DNA of 64,000 nucleotides from Tillus elongatus (GCA_964006375.1 OZ023264.1:178792131-178856130), one strand, 5' to 3'. Positions 12,086 to 24,109 are shown, numbered from the stretch's first letter. Notes: generated from the sequence alone by a model not told the origin. Translations and numbers: made by a program.

Positions 12086-12270
12086 GAAATTTAAAATACA
12101 AGAAAACAGCCTGTTTGGACTTTTATAAGAAACTTTTATTTTCACATTTTGCAGTTATACTTTCTTTTATTTGATTCTTGCGTAAACAAGCACAGCAGCA
12201 CTATTCGCTCAGAGTCTAACTTACACGCCCCTGGGGAATACCCACAAGGACAAAATAGTATCAGTAAATT

Positions 12271-13019
12271 GTCAGATGAGCTCACGGAGGGCTTTTAGAC
12301 GTTTTTTTAGAATAATGATTAGAACCCTCCTTGGATGTATAAACCATAAGAAAATTTTCGCGCAAACAACCACCAAGAAAGTTACAGGACCAGGAGCGAA
12401 TGGGGGTGCTAAACGAATCTGCAAATTTACCCTAGTAAAGTTACGGGACCTTGGACGATTAGGGGTTCTGTGCGTGATAAACAGGATTTTAAGTGGGTGT
12501 AGCTGCAAAATGGGATATTGGTAGCTTATATAGTTCCGGCTACGCTGTTTTTTCGCATTTTTTGTTTATACTTCATTTTTATGTTTCCCTCCCAGCACCC
12601 CTATTGACTCCTGGTTCCGTAACTTTCTTGGAGGTTGTTTGCAAGAATGCTCTTGTGGTTTATGCATCCAAGAGGAGTTCTAAGCATGTTTCTGAAGAAA
12701 CAAATGGTAAATTTGCAGATTAGCTCCGGAACGCTTTTCAACAAATTGTTTTCAGAAACCTGCCTAGGGTCCCCCTGGATACACAAAACCCAAGAAAAAT
12801 TTCTTGTTCACACCCCCCAAGGAAGTTCCGGGACTAGGAGTGAATAGGGATGCTGGGCGGGGTAAGTAGTAAAAAGGAAATATGAGCAGAACATGCGAAG
12901 AAAACTGCTTGAAAGCTGTCTATTTGAAGCCATATCCCCATTAAACCTGCCTACCCCGCACAGCACCCCTATTCGCCCCAGGTCCCGTAACTTCCTTGGG
13001 GGGTATGAACAAGATTTTT
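12271..13019. repeat. alternating inverted GTTACGGGACC modules
   Basis: At least four module copies in alternating orientation: about 12271-12545 (forward), 12585-12745 (inverted), 12740-12905 (forward) and 12940-13090 (inverted). Each has a CAGCACCCCTATT / AATAGGGGTGCTGG block next to GGTCCCGTAACTTTCTTGG or its complement. They would allow several nested fold-backs. No ORF with recognisable content is seen. Confidence 0.65.
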
Positions 13020-13201
13020 TTCTGGTGGTTTATGCAACGAGGAAGGTTGTATGCACACGAGAGGGAAAGGAAAGCTCCTACGACGAAGTATGACCCCACC
13101 CCCGGTTCAACTTTGTGACATAGGGGGGGGGGTGCTTCGTCGTGGGGGTTTTCCTTCCCCTCTCGCGTGCATACAACCACCCTCGTTGCATAAACCACCA
13201 G
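13020..13201. repeat. long hairpin, about 70-bp arms
   Basis: The sequence from TCTGGTGGTTTATGCAACGA (about 13019) to GACGAAGTA (about 13090) is nearly the reverse complement of CTTCGTCGTGGGGG (about 13134) to TCGTTGCATAAACCACCAGA (about 13201), with a G-rich loop containing a run of nine or more G. Confidence 0.85.
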
Positions 13202-13209
13202 AAAATTTT

Positions 13210-14444
13210 CTACAGTCTCTATAATCTAATGTCTTTATCAAATTTAATTACAATCGCTTTGCTATTTTCGACGATACAAAATTTTCCCGAAAAAATTCGA
13301 TAGGTTGGCAAACGCACTTGTCCAAGCTATTTACAAAAGGAAGGTACATGCTATTTTAAAGAGATTAAATCAAAACTAAAGGACAGTAACTCTAAGGCTT
13401 CACCTTAGAGCGGTGTACAAGGGTAGGTTGGGTTCTTGCAGTTCTATTTCGAGGCCTCAATCTGCCTACTTCCCAAAACTCACTGTAGATCGTGTCTAAG
13501 GTCTTAGTGTGTTCAACATTAGGCCTGAGAAAGTTCTAGCTGCAGCTTGAAGGTGGAGGTGCTTTGGTATTTATAGTAAGACTTCTACCTGGGTAGTTAT
13601 CGAGGTCCTTATTCGAATTAAAATTATTTGTTGGATCAGGTAATAGGGCAGCAAATATGCCCGTTGATTTATTGAACAACTTGTTTATTTGCAATGAAGA
13701 TATAATAGGTTTTAGGTTACCACGAGTCGAAGATCATTAACAATCTAAATGTTTTTCGTTATCGACCGCTTCGCGGATAATTTTAGCCCTAAAGTTGTAA
13801 ATTGGGGCTATGGTTTTGGCATTGTCGAGGACAACTTTGTATCATATATGAACATGATGCATGGTCAGTGCTGATGTGGGTATCAGATTTTCTAACTAAT
13901 AATAATCATAATCCTAACAAAATCCAAAAAGCATTACGCCCGTAGTGTCATAGAACGAGTAACCCTACCTAGACAACAAGGAGGGACAGGAGTGTTGGAT
14001 ATTGGTAAACAGTTGGACCAGCAGATAGTGAACCTGCGTACATATTTCCATCAGCAGGGGCTTACGTTTGAACTACACCGTGCCATATGCAAGGCAGGCG
14101 ATTCAACACCGTTACAATTAAGAGAAAATGAAATACAAAGTTACCATCGGATTGATCAGGACAAGATGCAATCTTGGATGCAGAAGCCTTTCCATGGGCG
14201 ACATCTGAATGAGACCTTCCAGACACATGTCGACAAATCGGCGTCGAACTACTGGTTGGTGTCCGGACAGGCGTTTCCAGAGACAAAGGGGTTTTTGCTG
14301 GCCATCAGGTCATAAAGAGAGGCGCAACGCAGTTGCGAGAATATTTCATCAATAACTGGGTCTGAAACGAGACTTTTAAATATTAGTAAGCGGCCCTACT
14401 ATAGGTACACTCCTGAGCCTGGTCTAGAGGACTCAGGAGGGAGA
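13210..14444 (-). repeat. right arm of the long inverted repeat
   Basis: Reverse complement of 9697-11066. It starts at CTACAGTCTCTATAATC and ends at GGACTCAGGAGGGAGA. It lacks the 136 bp present in the left arm; the deletion ends share an ATG/CAT trinucleotide, which fits microhomology-mediated loss in this arm. Confidence 0.85.
13960..14390 (+). pseudogene. second copy of the R2/R4-like LINE fragment
   Basis: Encodes DIGKQLDQQIVNLRTYFHQ, RENEIQSYHRIDQDKMQ and DKSASNYWL...FPETKGFLLAI, then hits the 136-bp deletion and a stop at about 14313-14315. The Cys/His cluster seen in the left arm is lost here. It is a duplicate carried by the inverted repeat and not an independent insertion. Confidence 0.65.
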
Positions 14445-14748
14445 AATGAAAAAGACAGCATTCAAGCCCGTTTTCTTCGCATTTTCTGCTCATATTTCCT
14501 TTTACTACATACCCCGCCCAGCACCCATATTTACTCTTGGTCCCATAACTAACTTGGGGGCGTGTGAACAAGAAATTTTTCTTGTGGTTTGTGCTAGGCA
14601 GCTTTCTGAAAACAGTTTTTTTGAAAAGCGTTCGGGAGCTAATCTGCAAATTCACGAAACAAATTTCTGAAAGCCCCCCCATGAGCTGATCTGCAAATTT
14701 ACCAATTCTTCATGAAAATTATCTACCATAACGCACTTACTGCGTCAG
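14445..14748. repeat. GTTACGGGACC-type module ending in a (TA)-core 3' terminus
   Basis: Contains CCCGCCCAGCACCCATATTT, CTTGGTCCCATAACTAACTT and two GATCTGCAAATT-type blocks, then ATCTACCATAACGCACTTAC and TGCGTCAGGACTTG at 14722-14755. The association suggests the modules belong to larger elements that share the same 3' end. Confidence 0.6.
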
Positions 14749-15259
14749 GACTTGTGTGATCTTGGAATTATCAGAGTGGCCCCCGTAACACATACCGAGA
14801 GATGTCAAAGAAGAGAGAATATTTCGTTGGCCGCGAATGACCCCACCACCATTTGTAAACCGGCCAGCAGACAATTGTTGCCGTTGCCTATCTCGCAGCA
14901 ACCTTTAACAATCAGTTGTTCTGTGTGTATTATATCTGCAACAAGTTGCTGTAGCGCATCAACGACTTAAGTCTCTCTCCCTTTTAAGTCTCAATACTCG
15001 CCCGCGTTTTTCTCTTGTTTTCCATCGCGGTGACAATTGTGCGTTAGTTTTTGTTTTATCGCCGCCTGCTTGGTTATCGACTTTAGTGTTCTCATTTCTC
15101 GACTGACTGCGTTTTTTCGTATTTGGATACTTGTGTGTGTGCTGTATTTAAACGTTTGAACTGATTTGTGGCAGGTATATACACTTCTTTCGTTTTCTAG
15201 GTCGTTGATATTTGATTTTAGATTTTTAGTTCGCCAAATGTCCTGCTTATTTCCTACAA
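14749..15259. other. unexplained, somewhat GC-richer segment
   Basis: Has TCGCAGCAACCTTTAACAAT, CAACAAGTTGCTGTAGCGC and pyrimidine-rich CTCTCTCCC runs. A minus-strand open frame of about 100 codons (14991-15296) has no recognised domain. It could be a decayed LTR or UTR; nothing decisive is seen. Confidence 0.3.
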
Positions 15260-15900
15260 ACGAGCACAGCGATTTTCTTGCGACCAACATTTCCACGACT
15301 GTTGAAAATTATGTTAATGTTTTACTTGTAATCTGTCTGTAATTTGTGTAATTATCTGGAATTTAAATAACCCAACCAGTTTAATAGAGAATTAGAATTC
15401 AGGTTGAAAATAATTACAATTTTTTCATTACCAAACGTTAAACAGCTGATAGTTATTGCCTTAATTGAGTTATCCTTTCTAAATAGGAGGTAACTGTTTA
15501 CTAGTGTCAACAACTTGTTGAAAATATGACACGATAACTGGCAATCAAATTTGACCGCTTAAAAAAATATTTGTTCGCGAAAACTGTAGAAGAATTTCAG
15601 GCAGAATTTTAACCGGTTACATAAATATTGTTGTAATCTTGGTTATGAAATAAGGAGTAATATATTATCATCTGTAAAACACAAGCAGGTTACAAATGTG
15701 CCAAGCAACATTGAGATTCAGTTTTGAGTGGAATTCCTGGTTATTTCAGACGTGTGCTCTTTTCTAATCAAAGTATCTAATTTTCTATTAAACTGGCTGG
15801 GTTATTTAAATGACAGATAATAATTACATACATAAATTACAGACAAGGGAAATATTAACAATCGGGGCAATTTTGATCTCAATAGCATCGCTGTGCTCGT
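15260..15900. repeat. imperfect inverted repeat, arms about 125-135 bp
   Basis: Left arm 15260-15396 and right arm 15777-15900 are inverted copies: ACGAGCACAGCGAT against ATCGCTGTGCTCGT at the outer ends, and TTTAAATAACCCAACCAGTT against AACTGGCTGGGTTATTTAAA inside. The loop (about 380 bp) has no recognised content. Confidence 0.75.
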
Positions 15901-16233
15901 TATTACACAATTAATATTTGAAAAAGGAACCAGGTCATTTAAAACGAACTAAAACAAAATGCCTTTATTATTTCTATTGCCTATTTAACAGGGAGTAACC
16001 TCCACTTTTCATTGCTTTGCTGCTTATATTTGTTAAAGTTTAGTTTATCAATTTGGAGCACAATATTAAAACCAATAGATTTGCTTAATTAAATGTCACT
16101 AAACCTTGAAGGAAAGGAAGTTTAAATTAAATCGTATATTAAATGAATGCAAGAACTTTTACAGGTTAAGAAAGGTTAGGAACTAAATGACATACACTAG
16201 ATATAGAAAAATATATAAACAAAGTAAAAAGTC
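15901..16233. other. no gene seen
   Basis: AT-rich sequence with no recognisable gene or repeat. Confidence 0.4.
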
Positions 16234-16830
16234 TGGACGCAGCAAGTGCGTTATGGTAGTGAATTTTCATAGAATTGATCTGGCACGAAATATTTTTTAT
16301 AACTTTTTTTCTTTTAACATAGAAATATAGATTTTGGCATATAGTTTACTTTTAATGTCGTAAACTTACGTTCCAAATTTGGTTACCATAGCTTTCCTAT
16401 TTTTTGAGATAAATTATAGCTCAAGACACCCTATAATTAATGTAGAAAATTTTTTTTTTCGTATCTTGCATAATAACGGATATATTGATCTTTAAAGATT
16501 TTTTACGAAAATTCGACAAAAATGATATACCATTAACCGATAAACTCTATAGCCAACACTACTGCCACAGTATCAGAGAAAGGATCTATTTGAAATGAAT
16601 TTTCTGGGAATATTTTAGTAAAATAAAGGACAATGACGATTGAAACCAAGACTTCAGGCTTTGTAAAACATTATTCTTGGGACATTTTCCTTCCATAGCT
16701 CATATTAGTTTCAGGTTCATTGCCTAAATATTACCAATTTTGAAGTTTTAAATCGCGACTTTGACGTTTTGAGGAAAACCCAAATTTAATTTTCTTTAAA
16801 TGCCTGTAACTTTTTTATCCTTGTCCTTGT
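16234..16830 (-). mobile_element. (TA)-core family copy, truncated
   Basis: The 3' end is GGACGCAGCAAGTGCGTTAT at 16234 (inverted), followed by body sequence shared with 1040-1450 and 31680-32080: CAAGACACCCTATAATTAAT, GGATATATTGATC, GATAAACTCTATAGCC, TTGACGTTTTGAGGAAAACC. The (TA)n core and 5' module are missing. Confidence 0.75.
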
Positions 16831-16834
16831 TGAT

Positions 16835-17375
16835 TTGGTGAAAATTTACATTTTTTTTGGTAAAAACTCGAGTAATATAACGTTTTAGGGTTTGTCTATT
16901 AGAAAACTTTCAATCGTATCACTCATCTGATATTTTGTGATGAAATTGAGGTAGGGGTTGAATGTGAGGGGGTGGAATATCGGTGACAGAAATTTCGAAA
17001 TTTTGTTTGCTAAAACGGCGTATAAAGTCCCAAAACATAGAAAATGTGATTTCGGGACGAATTCTTTGTGTGTCGGTCTGTCTGCTAGTAGACATAATAA
17101 CTTTCTAACGAATCGAGATATCGTCTTCAAATTTAGTGTGCAGTTGGCACCTTACCAACGAACGGTTTGGGGTGTTTTTGGGGTAAAACCACTCCAGGGG
17201 GTAAGCGATAAATGAGAGGTGATTTGGCGTAAATGATATTTTTTGGTTAAAACTCCTGTAATATAACGTTTCAGGGTTTGTATATTAGAAAACGTTCCGT
17301 TTCATCACTCATCTAATATTCTGTGATGAAATTCAAGTAGGGCTTGAATGTGAGGGGGCGAATAGGAGTTTAGTT
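16835..17375. repeat. two direct copies of a dispersed repeat
   Basis: Sequence around 16856-16980 (AATATAACGTTTTAGGGTTT, TATTTTGTGATGAAATTGAG, GTTGAATGTGAGGGGG) recurs at about 17240-17360, some 385 bp downstream. The intervening GTGTGTCGGTCTGTCTGC and AATTTAGTGTGCAGTTGGCA region appears inverted at 59640-59985, so this is a dispersed family. Confidence 0.65.
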
Positions 17376-17887
17376 TTGAAAGAATATTACATTGGATTAA
17401 GTGTACATAGAGTTTAGTTCCTCCTCTTAGTTTTTCATCGAGAAATGCACTGTTCACCATAAAATTAGTTGGGGTGATGTCCTGAACTTAGCACTTGGTG
17501 TGGTGTCTCAAAAGTAACAGAATGGTAGAATAACTGAGAGTTCCAGTCGCCGAGAAAAAGTTCCAGATAACGATTTTTTCCTGGCTCTAATGGTGACCTT
17601 GGATTTGAGCTTGTTGATGACTTTCAAGGTCAAATCAAGGTTAACTTAATATTTTCCATGAAGTTCAAGTAGTGGTTGCTCACGTAGAGGTGAGATATTA
17701 AATTGTTTTGTACTCAAGCAATTGACACCATATATTTTGTGCAGAGGTAGCTGTTCACAACCTGATAATTCTGGATTATTTGTGATTATGATCGCTTCAG
17801 AACATGAGAAGAAATAGTGGGTTGATTGGGGAAACTGACACTTTCCTATTAAACATCTAGTAAGACATCGTTTCAGGAGTTTATGGG
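17376..17887. other. no gene seen
   Basis: No recognisable reading frame or repeat; a short degenerate CAAGGTCAAATCAAGGTTAA stretch only. Confidence 0.4.
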
Positions 17888-18800
17888 TTTTTTCTCCCTC
17901 AGGGCTCGTCCGCGTCTTTGCCGTCCCAAAATCACTGTGCCTTGAACTAGTCTGTACATCAATTGGTAGGGTGAAGTTTTATATTGCTCTGTCTCCGGTC
18001 TAAGCTGACCGTAGATCAGTTGTCTTTTGCGGTCCAGAGCTTTACACTCGCACAAGATGTGCTGGGCTGATTCCTCCCCTCGCCGCAAAGTATGCATGCC
18101 AGGTCCCCCTCGAACCGCTCCATTTTATGCGGGTGTTTCTTGACGTCTATGTATCCCGTCAAGAGACCTGTTATCTTTCTGAGCTGTTGTCTGCTAAGAT
18201 TTAGCAGCTCCACAGCTCTCTTTGAACTGGGTTCCTCAACTACTGACTTCGCATGTCTGAGCCCTGGACAGTCTGCCCAGTACACCTTGTGTTCCTTTCT
18301 GACCCAGTTCTGGTTCTGGTCCCATAAATGGTTCTGCTGACCCTCTCTTCGCGAGTCTGTCAGCTTCTTCATTGCCTTTGACCCCCCGAGTGACCCGGTA
18401 CCCACATGAGGGTGACTTTATTCTGCCCAGCCATGTCGCTCGTCTCGTCTCGGCATTCACTTACCAGCCTGGAATTTACCCGTGGGCTACTTAGGGCCTT
18501 AAGGGCTGCCTGGCTGTGGCTATGAGGATCCGCTTGTTGGTGTAGCCCCTCCTCTTGTTCTCTCGCACACAGTGCAATATGGCGTACATTTCGGCCTGAA
18601 AGACCGTTGCATGGGCTCCGATGGAAATATTATGACTTACCCTAGGTCCTTCCGAATAAACACCTGCCCCCGTCCCACGCTCCCCGCCGGATCCGTCCGT
18701 GAACCAGACGAGTGCGTCCCGTGGTAAGCCCGTCGTCTCCACCCATGCCTCGCGGTCGGGGATTTCCACTGTAAAATTGTTTTCCCTGCAGATTCGCGTT
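17888..18800 (-). pseudogene. LINE with RNase H domain (family N), 3' fragment
   Basis: On the minus strand: DALVWFTDGSGGERGTGAGV (first RNase H Asp), AHATVFQAEMYAILHCV (catalytic Glu), ILIAT with the DSQAAL motif frameshifted or deleted, then VTRGVKGNEEADRLAKRG, a connector (LSRQQLRKITGLLTGY), and a Cys/His cluster (ACILCGEG...HILCECKALD). A short poly-A (T-run at 17888-17893 on plus) marks the 3' end. A C-terminal RNase H followed by a zinc-knuckle-like cluster is typical of I/R1/LOA-type LINEs. It is 5'-truncated and broken in several frames. Related copies: 27650-28545, 47941-48895 and 63421-64000, all on the minus strand. Confidence 0.85.
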
Positions 18801-18902
18801 TGTGGTTACAGGAATACGAATATTTTCTTTGAGGTAAAAAAAATATTGAAATTTGTATATATATATATATTCCTGATTTGAGAATTTGATCAATTTCTCA
18901 TC

Positions 18903-18957
18903 ACGGATTATCCCCCAACCGGATAATCCGCAGACGAATAATCAAGAGTATACTGTA
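18903..18957. mobile_element. possible pogo/Tigger-type terminal inverted repeat
   Basis: On the minus strand it reads CAGTATACTCTTGATTATTC, then GCGGATTATCCGG and GGATAATCCG. This resembles the TACAGTATA...GATTATCCG ends of pogo-like elements. Only one end is visible, so it may be a relic. Confidence 0.45.
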
Positions 18958-19103
18958 TTTAATCAAATTGCATCACCTTTTTCAAACTTGGCGAAGGCAG
19001 AACTAAAAAAAGATTGACGTATGTCACCCATGGATCGGTTTTGACGAAAACCGTAGTAGCGATAACTTCTTATGATGTTTGATTTTTCAGTTGATTTAAG
19101 TCT

Positions 19104-20615
19104 ACAACTCGTTTAATAACCACATCAAAAACAATGTCCTCCTAAGCTCTAAGGGCAGCAAACCCTTCTGGACTCTTGCTAAATCTATTGGGAATAATTT
19201 CTGCAAGAGCACGTTTCCACCTCTTGTCTCAGGGGATGAAATTGTTTCTACCGCCCTGGGCAAGGCTGAAGTTTTTGCCTCGTTGTTCGCTCGCAATTCT
19301 ACTCTCAACCCACCTCCAACAGTCCCCCAATGTCGCGTATAAAATGACGGACATCATTTTCAAAACTAAAAAGGTACGAAAGATGCTCTCTTCTCTTAAT
19401 ACCAGGAAAGCCTCTGGCTCTGACGAGATCCCAGCAATTGTTCTCAAAAAATGCACACCAGAACTTGCTCCTGTCCTGACTCGTCTGTTTCAGACATCTT
19501 ACAATAGAGGCATATTCCCTAGTAACTGGAAAACTGCTCGAGTACAACCCGTCCCCAAGAAAGCATCCAAAGCGCTTCCTAGCAACTATTTCTCTCCTTT
19601 CAGTGATCTCTAAAGTGATGGAAAAGTATATAAACACCGAATTACTAAAATTTCTTGAAAAACACAGTCTAATCCACGACAGGCAGTATGGATTCCGTCA
19701 GCGCAGCTCAACTGCCGACCTCCTTTCCTTTGTCACCCATTCTTGGAACAAGTTTAAGGAACTACACGGTGAATCCCAGATTGTCGCTCTAGACATATCC
19801 AAAGCCTTCGACCAGGTGTGGCACGCAGCGCTGCTGAATAAACTACCGGCCTATGGCCTACCACCAAAACTATGTACCTGGGCAGCATACTTCCTCTCCA
19901 ACCGGAACATTTCTGTTATTGTGGGTGGCCATTCCTCTAAACTATATCTAATTAATGCAGGAGTCCCTCAAGGTTCAGCTTTAGCCCCTACTTTGTTTCT
20001 TCTCCACATCAATGACCTCCTCTCTAGCACATCCAACCCAGTTCAGAGTTACGCGGACGACAGCACCCTCCACTCAAATATACAATATTCTAAGCCTGTC
20101 TCTTTGGCCCAACTAGACGAGGATCGCAGACAAATGGAGGGTTCTGTCTCCGTGGAGCTCCAAAAAATATTAGAGTGGGGAAGTAGAAATCTTGTACAAT
20201 TCAACCCCACCAAATCTCAGTCTTGCTTTATTTCTCATAAAAGATACACCAGCCCTAGAACCATCACAATGAACAACCAAGTTATTCAAAGTAATGAGTC
20301 CTTTTCACTTGTTGGCGTTTCTGTGGATCGAAATCTCAATTGGCACCAACATGTCACATCAATTTCAGAAGCGGCTGCTAAGAAATTAGGTTTCCTTTTC
20401 CGGGCTCGCAAATACTTTTCACCAGCTAATCTATATACCTTATATACTTCACAAATAAGGCCAAACCTCGAATACTGCTCTCACATCTGGGGTGCCGCTG
20501 CCGCTTCTACACTCGCTATCCTGGACTCCATTCAGAAGAGAGCTATATGTCTCACTGGTGACCCTACCCTCACCCAAAGGCTGACATCCCTTGCCCACCG
20601 ACGTGCCGTTGGTGA

Positions 20616-20660
<45 letters not shown>

Positions 20661-20985
20661 ATATCTGCACGGGCAGTGCTCAGAGGAGCTTTCTTCCTTA
20701 GTTCCTCCACCTGCTGCCCCCAACAGATCTACCAGGGGCAACAGAGCGAATGCACCCTTTTACTGTCCAGGTTACCAGACATAGAACATCTTGTTATGCT
20801 CGCTCTTTTGTCCCGATGACTTCCAAGTTGTGGAATTCCTTGCCGGCACATGTATTTCCTTCTCCCTCGAACCTCCAAACGTTCAAGTCCAGAATTAACA
20901 AGTTGCCTCTTTCCTCCTTGTCGACACCCACGGTACGATATTATTTAGGCTGTAAGCCCTCATGGTGTGTTTTTGAAATAAAAGA
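19104..20985 (+). pseudogene. EN/RT LINE (family X), 5'-truncated copy i
   Basis: Starts within the region upstream of RT (ACTCGTTTAATAACCACATC) and spans the RT and C-terminal domain. RT landmarks: NTRKASGSDEIPAIVLKK, DRQYGFRQRSSTADLLS, LDISKAFDQVWHAALLNK (catalytic Asp), AGVPQGSALAPTLFLLHIND and the catalytic SYADD box. The C-terminal part has ARKYFSPANLYTLYTSQIRP and RTSCYARSFVPMTSKLWNSL and ends at a stop at about 21026 in the last frame. A frameshift near 19600 loses NYRPI, and another near 20760 splits the tail. The longest uninterrupted frame is 19603-20784. The 3' UTR is short and ends in TTTTTGAAATAAAAG, the same end as the other three copies. It contains a (CT)n tract in frame. Confidence 0.9.
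20616..20658. repeat. (CT)n tract inside the LINE coding frame
   Basis: Encodes alternating Ser-Leu between HRRAVGDL and RYLHGQC. The same position carries (GA)n of about 38 bp at 33038-33075, about 12 bp at 50686-50697, and 153 bp at 53761-53913 in the other family X copies. Confidence 0.95.
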
Positions 20986-21526
20986 AAGATATATCAACTT
21001 GCATTTTAAAGATGCAGGTCTCTTATAAATATGTTTATTCATGAAAAGTCGTTACCTCTCGGTAATTACAGTAATAATAATAATAATAATAATAATAATG
21101 ATGATGACTACTAGTTACATAATCTGAACATACGTATTACAACACAAGTTACGAGCAACTGTTAGTATTCCCTTAAGGAACCAGCGACCTTGGTACCTTT
21201 TTTGAAATACCATATCAAAGGTAACAGGCCAACACCTTTAAAGAACAATGCTTGGTGCAGTGCTTAGAATTTTAATTTTGCCGCCCGTCAAGCATGTACC
21301 TCGTATTGTACTTTGCTTGTTTTCGTTCCCACTCAACAGCTGCCATTGATATGGTCATCATCTGTAAGAACTTGTTTGCATACAATAGCAGTTTCGATTT
21401 GCAAATGTTTATTAGATGATTCATATCGGATATTCAGAAGTGGCAAAGTATGCTTACATTTCGCCAAACATGAGGCTAGACATGACAAAAAAAATTTAAC
21501 AAACAACTAAAATAAATAAAAAGTCG
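20986..21526. other. no gene seen; short (AAT)n
   Basis: Contains (AAT)n at 21071-21100. A plus-strand open frame of 65 codons (21313-21510) has no recognisable domain. Confidence 0.4.
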
Positions 21527-21856
21527 GGACGCAGCAAGTGCGTTATAGTTGCAAGTTTTGTAATACATTACGCAACTTGCCTTAAGCAAAAATTAGAAAA
21601 TTGACATTGTAAAGGCGGTTTCGCTTTTAAATGTTTAGAAGAGGATATTAGTAATATTATGTCATATTAAAAGTACAAGCGTAGCTTGGTGAGACATTAT
21701 GTATAATTTCATAAATAAATAATAAAATAATAATAATATAATTGGACATGTTTAAACTTATTTATGTTAAATTTAGTATGTGGCTGATGAACAACCTTCC
21801 AATGCATTTTTTTCCACACGCACGTGCCCACGTACACGCACATGTTGGATTTAAGT
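21527..21856. other. solo (TA)-core 3' end plus unrecognised sequence
   Basis: GACGCAGCAAGTGCGTTATA at 21530-21549 is the inverted family terminus with an adjacent A-run (T-run on the other strand). No family body follows. Confidence 0.5.
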
Positions 21857-21950
21857 AACTGTGTGTGTTTTATTTCTTTAACGTCGGCCTATTTCCGCGA
21901 CTATGACCAATCACCGACGCCAGGGAGCAGTGTTTCACCTCACTATTTAA
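21857..21950 (-). mobile_element. SINE family S, 3' fragment
   Basis: TGTGTGTGTTTTATTTCTTT, AACGTCGGCCTATTTCCGCG and CGACGCCAGGGAGCAG match the 3' part of family S on the minus strand. Most of the SINE is missing. Confidence 0.75.
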
Positions 21951-21989
21951 GTAACTGATTTTTATAAATATTTCACTCGAAAGCATCTG

Positions 21990-22114
21990 AATTTTAGTGA
22001 ATTTTCGTAAAAAAATATTTAATAATAGGGAGATCCCGACTTTTAAATTTTGCTGAAAAAATTTCCAATTAGCGCGAACTAGGACCCCTAGAACCATATC
22101 CGAGGTCAGTTTCA

Positions 22115-22197
<83 letters not shown>

Positions 22198-22402
22198 CAC
22201 CGATAACTCAAAAAAATAATGGACCGATTTTGATATAATTTGACATGTACCTTTCTTTTGTGAGTGGCTTGGATAGGTTCGTTAGCCAGAAAAATCAGAC
22301 CAGGTTTTCCGGGAAAATTATGGGTTTTCTTGGAAAAAAAGTTATAAAAAAATATTTGGTTCCAGATCATTTCTATGAAAATTCATTACCATAACGCTGC
22401 GT
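21990..22402 (+). mobile_element. (TA)-core element, compact full copy
   Basis: 5' TTTTAGTGAATTTTCGTAAA, GGGAGATCCCGACTTTTAAA, GCGCGAACTAGGACCCCTAG, (TA)n at 22118-22193, ACCGATAACTCAAAAAAATA, GCTTGGATAGGTTCGTTAGC, and 3' ATGAAAATTCATTACCATAA with a deletion-bearing CGCTGCGTTTTTC end. Both termini are present in about 410 bp, making this the shortest complete-looking copy with a (TA) core. Confidence 0.8.
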
Positions 22403-22498
22403 TTTTCTATCAATGTGATATGAAAAGTATAACGTGTGACATTCTGTTGTTTAGAAACGGTAATGACAAAATTTAATATATCCCTGTTTAAAAATTTT

Positions 22499-22897
22499 AG
22501 AGCTCGTCAGTACGGCATACTAATTGCTGCGAAAATACATCTATAAAGTAATACGGCTATGGTAGCCAGCCTTCCAACACTAAGTGAGTGGTAAACGTGT
22601 CGCCACCTAGTTGCGGAACCAAGTAGTATGTTGTCACGCCAGCTCCAAGTAACACAGTGTTAAAAATAGAGACTGTATACAACCAACTAACAATTCGTAA
22701 ATTATCAGCCCTGGCTCATTTCTACCCTAATATAGGGACAAAGTATATAAGGCTAGATGCATTCTCACAACAATTAGAACCGTACACCGGTTTCGCTCTA
22801 ATTAGAACTTGTCAGTACAGCATACTAATTGCAGCGAAAATACACCTATAAAGTAATACGGCTATGGTAGCCAGCCTTCCAACACTAAGTCAGTGGT
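22499..22897 (+). repeat. pair of 94-bp direct repeats, 305 bp apart
   Basis: 22499-22592 and 22804-22897 share CATACTAATTGC, AAGTAATACGGCTATGGTAG and CCAGCCTTCCAACACTAAGT. The unit between them has no recognised gene. It could be a small terminal-direct-repeat element or a local duplication. Confidence 0.75.
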
Positions 22898-23045
22898 GAA
22901 CAATTTTTGAGAAGAAATATTGCAATTTTTCATGAAAAAACTTGGCTCGTAAAGCTGGCCAACAATCCTGGCACCTTAAAAGAATTTTTCATTGTAATGA
23001 AACAAACGGAAAGTATCTAGGTGGCGTAGAAGCTTCCCGAACCAT

Positions 23046-23092
23046 GCACACGCGCGCGCGCACACACACGCTCACAAACGCACGCACGCACA
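23046..23092. repeat. mixed (CA)/(CG) microsatellite
   Basis: ACACGCGCGCGCGCACACAC followed by CACGCACGCACG-type degenerate repeats. Confidence 0.9.
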
Positions 23093-23212
23093 TATTATTA
23101 TCGACTTTAGCCTGAAGGGCTTTCACACTCCCTTAAAGGGGAATATTCACTCATCCCAGGTATCTCAGATACCAAAGGGACTGAGTTCAGGTGGAGACCT
23201 TTCAAAGTTATC

Positions 23213-23215
<3 letters not shown>

Positions 23216-23304
<89 letters not shown>

Positions 23305-23320
23305 TTATTATTATTATTAG
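23216..23320. repeat. (TA)n followed by (ATT)n
   Basis: About 42 TA units, then ATTATTATTATTATTATTA. The sequence before it (CTTTCAAAGTTATCGGG) is not the family hinge, so membership in the (TA)-core family is not supported. Confidence 0.93.
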
Positions 23321-24075
<755 letters not shown>

Positions 24076-24109
24076 GAAAACTTTTATGTTTTGAGACATA
24101 CATAGTTAA

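Noticed and set aside
14749..15259. LTR retrotransposon long terminal repeat
   Set aside because: No second copy, primer-binding site or pol sequence was found in the window.
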